Source of the DNA: an uncultured Alphaproteobacteria bacterium
GTDB lineage: Bacteria; Pseudomonadota; Alphaproteobacteria; Bin95
DNA length: 6,202 nt
NCBI GenBank assembly: GCA_913060845.1
Contig: CAJXVF010000159.1
Coordinates: 1-6,202, forward strand
Reading direction: 5' to 3'
The position numbers and the translations under genes are program-made. A model generated the notes under the pieces. That model saw only the letters and a list, made by a program, of their open reading frames with translations. It did not search any database and had not been told where the DNA came from. Below are positions 6,178-6,202 of this stretch, piece by piece (the first letter of the stretch is position 1; each line of letters starts with the position of its first letter).

Positions 6178-6202
6178 CTGTCTCTTATACACATCTGACG
6201 CT
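6178..6202 (-). other. Illumina Nextera Read 1 adapter, reverse complement (artifact)
   Basis: Positions 6178-6196 read CTGTCTCTTATACACATCT, the reverse complement of the Tn5 mosaic end. GACGCT (6197-6202) is the beginning of the reverse-complemented Read 1 arm, which differs from the Read 2 arm found at the left end. Native DNA therefore ends at about 6177. Confidence 0.97.

Overview
The window is a 6,202-base assembled fragment whose native DNA runs from position 50 to about 6177. Both ends are sequencing-library adapter: Illumina Nextera P7/Read 2 adapter at 1-49 and the reverse complement of the Nextera Read 1 adapter at 6178-6202. The ends are therefore technical breaks. They create false protein extensions on the first and last genes.

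The native part looks like the chromosome of an alphaproteobacterium. Evidence: the order tatA-tatB-tatC-serS-surE-pcm, which I recall as a conserved cluster in that class; the style of the proteins (TatA amphipathic helix, Pcm N-terminus, SurE motifs); and moderately high GC, judged by eye. I cannot name the order or genus. All seven genes are on the plus strand and tightly packed; no gap between genes exceeds about 95 bases.

Region by region: 51-836 encodes a 2-keto-4-pentenoate hydratase-like enzyme (aromatic meta-cleavage type fold, substrate unknown). 837-889 is a short gap holding a 19-bp Fur-type palindrome. 890-2128 encodes an Fe(3+)/polyamine-type ABC transporter ATPase with no permease or binding protein beside it; the palindrome suggests metal (probably iron) control. 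2192-3690 is the complete twin-arginine translocase operon tatABC, which exports folded proteins across the inner membrane. 3783-5060 is seryl-tRNA synthetase, 5065-5856 the SurE nucleotidase, and 5853 to the right end the first half of protein-L-isoaspartate O-methyltransferase, starting at a TTG that overlaps the surE stop.

From tatA rightward the genes form a housekeeping block: tatB/tatC overlap by 4 bases, serS and surE are 4 bases apart, and surE/pcm overlap by 4 bases. The two genes left of tatA do not belong to the usual neighbourhood of this cluster (scpA-scpB is what I would expect), so a synteny boundary probably lies near 2129-2191. I see no mobile element, CRISPR array, rRNA or tRNA, and no evidence of a novel multi-gene system. 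The points most worth a second look are the adapter chimeras, the Fur-like operator with possible leaderless start of the ATPase gene, and the unpartnered ATPase itself.
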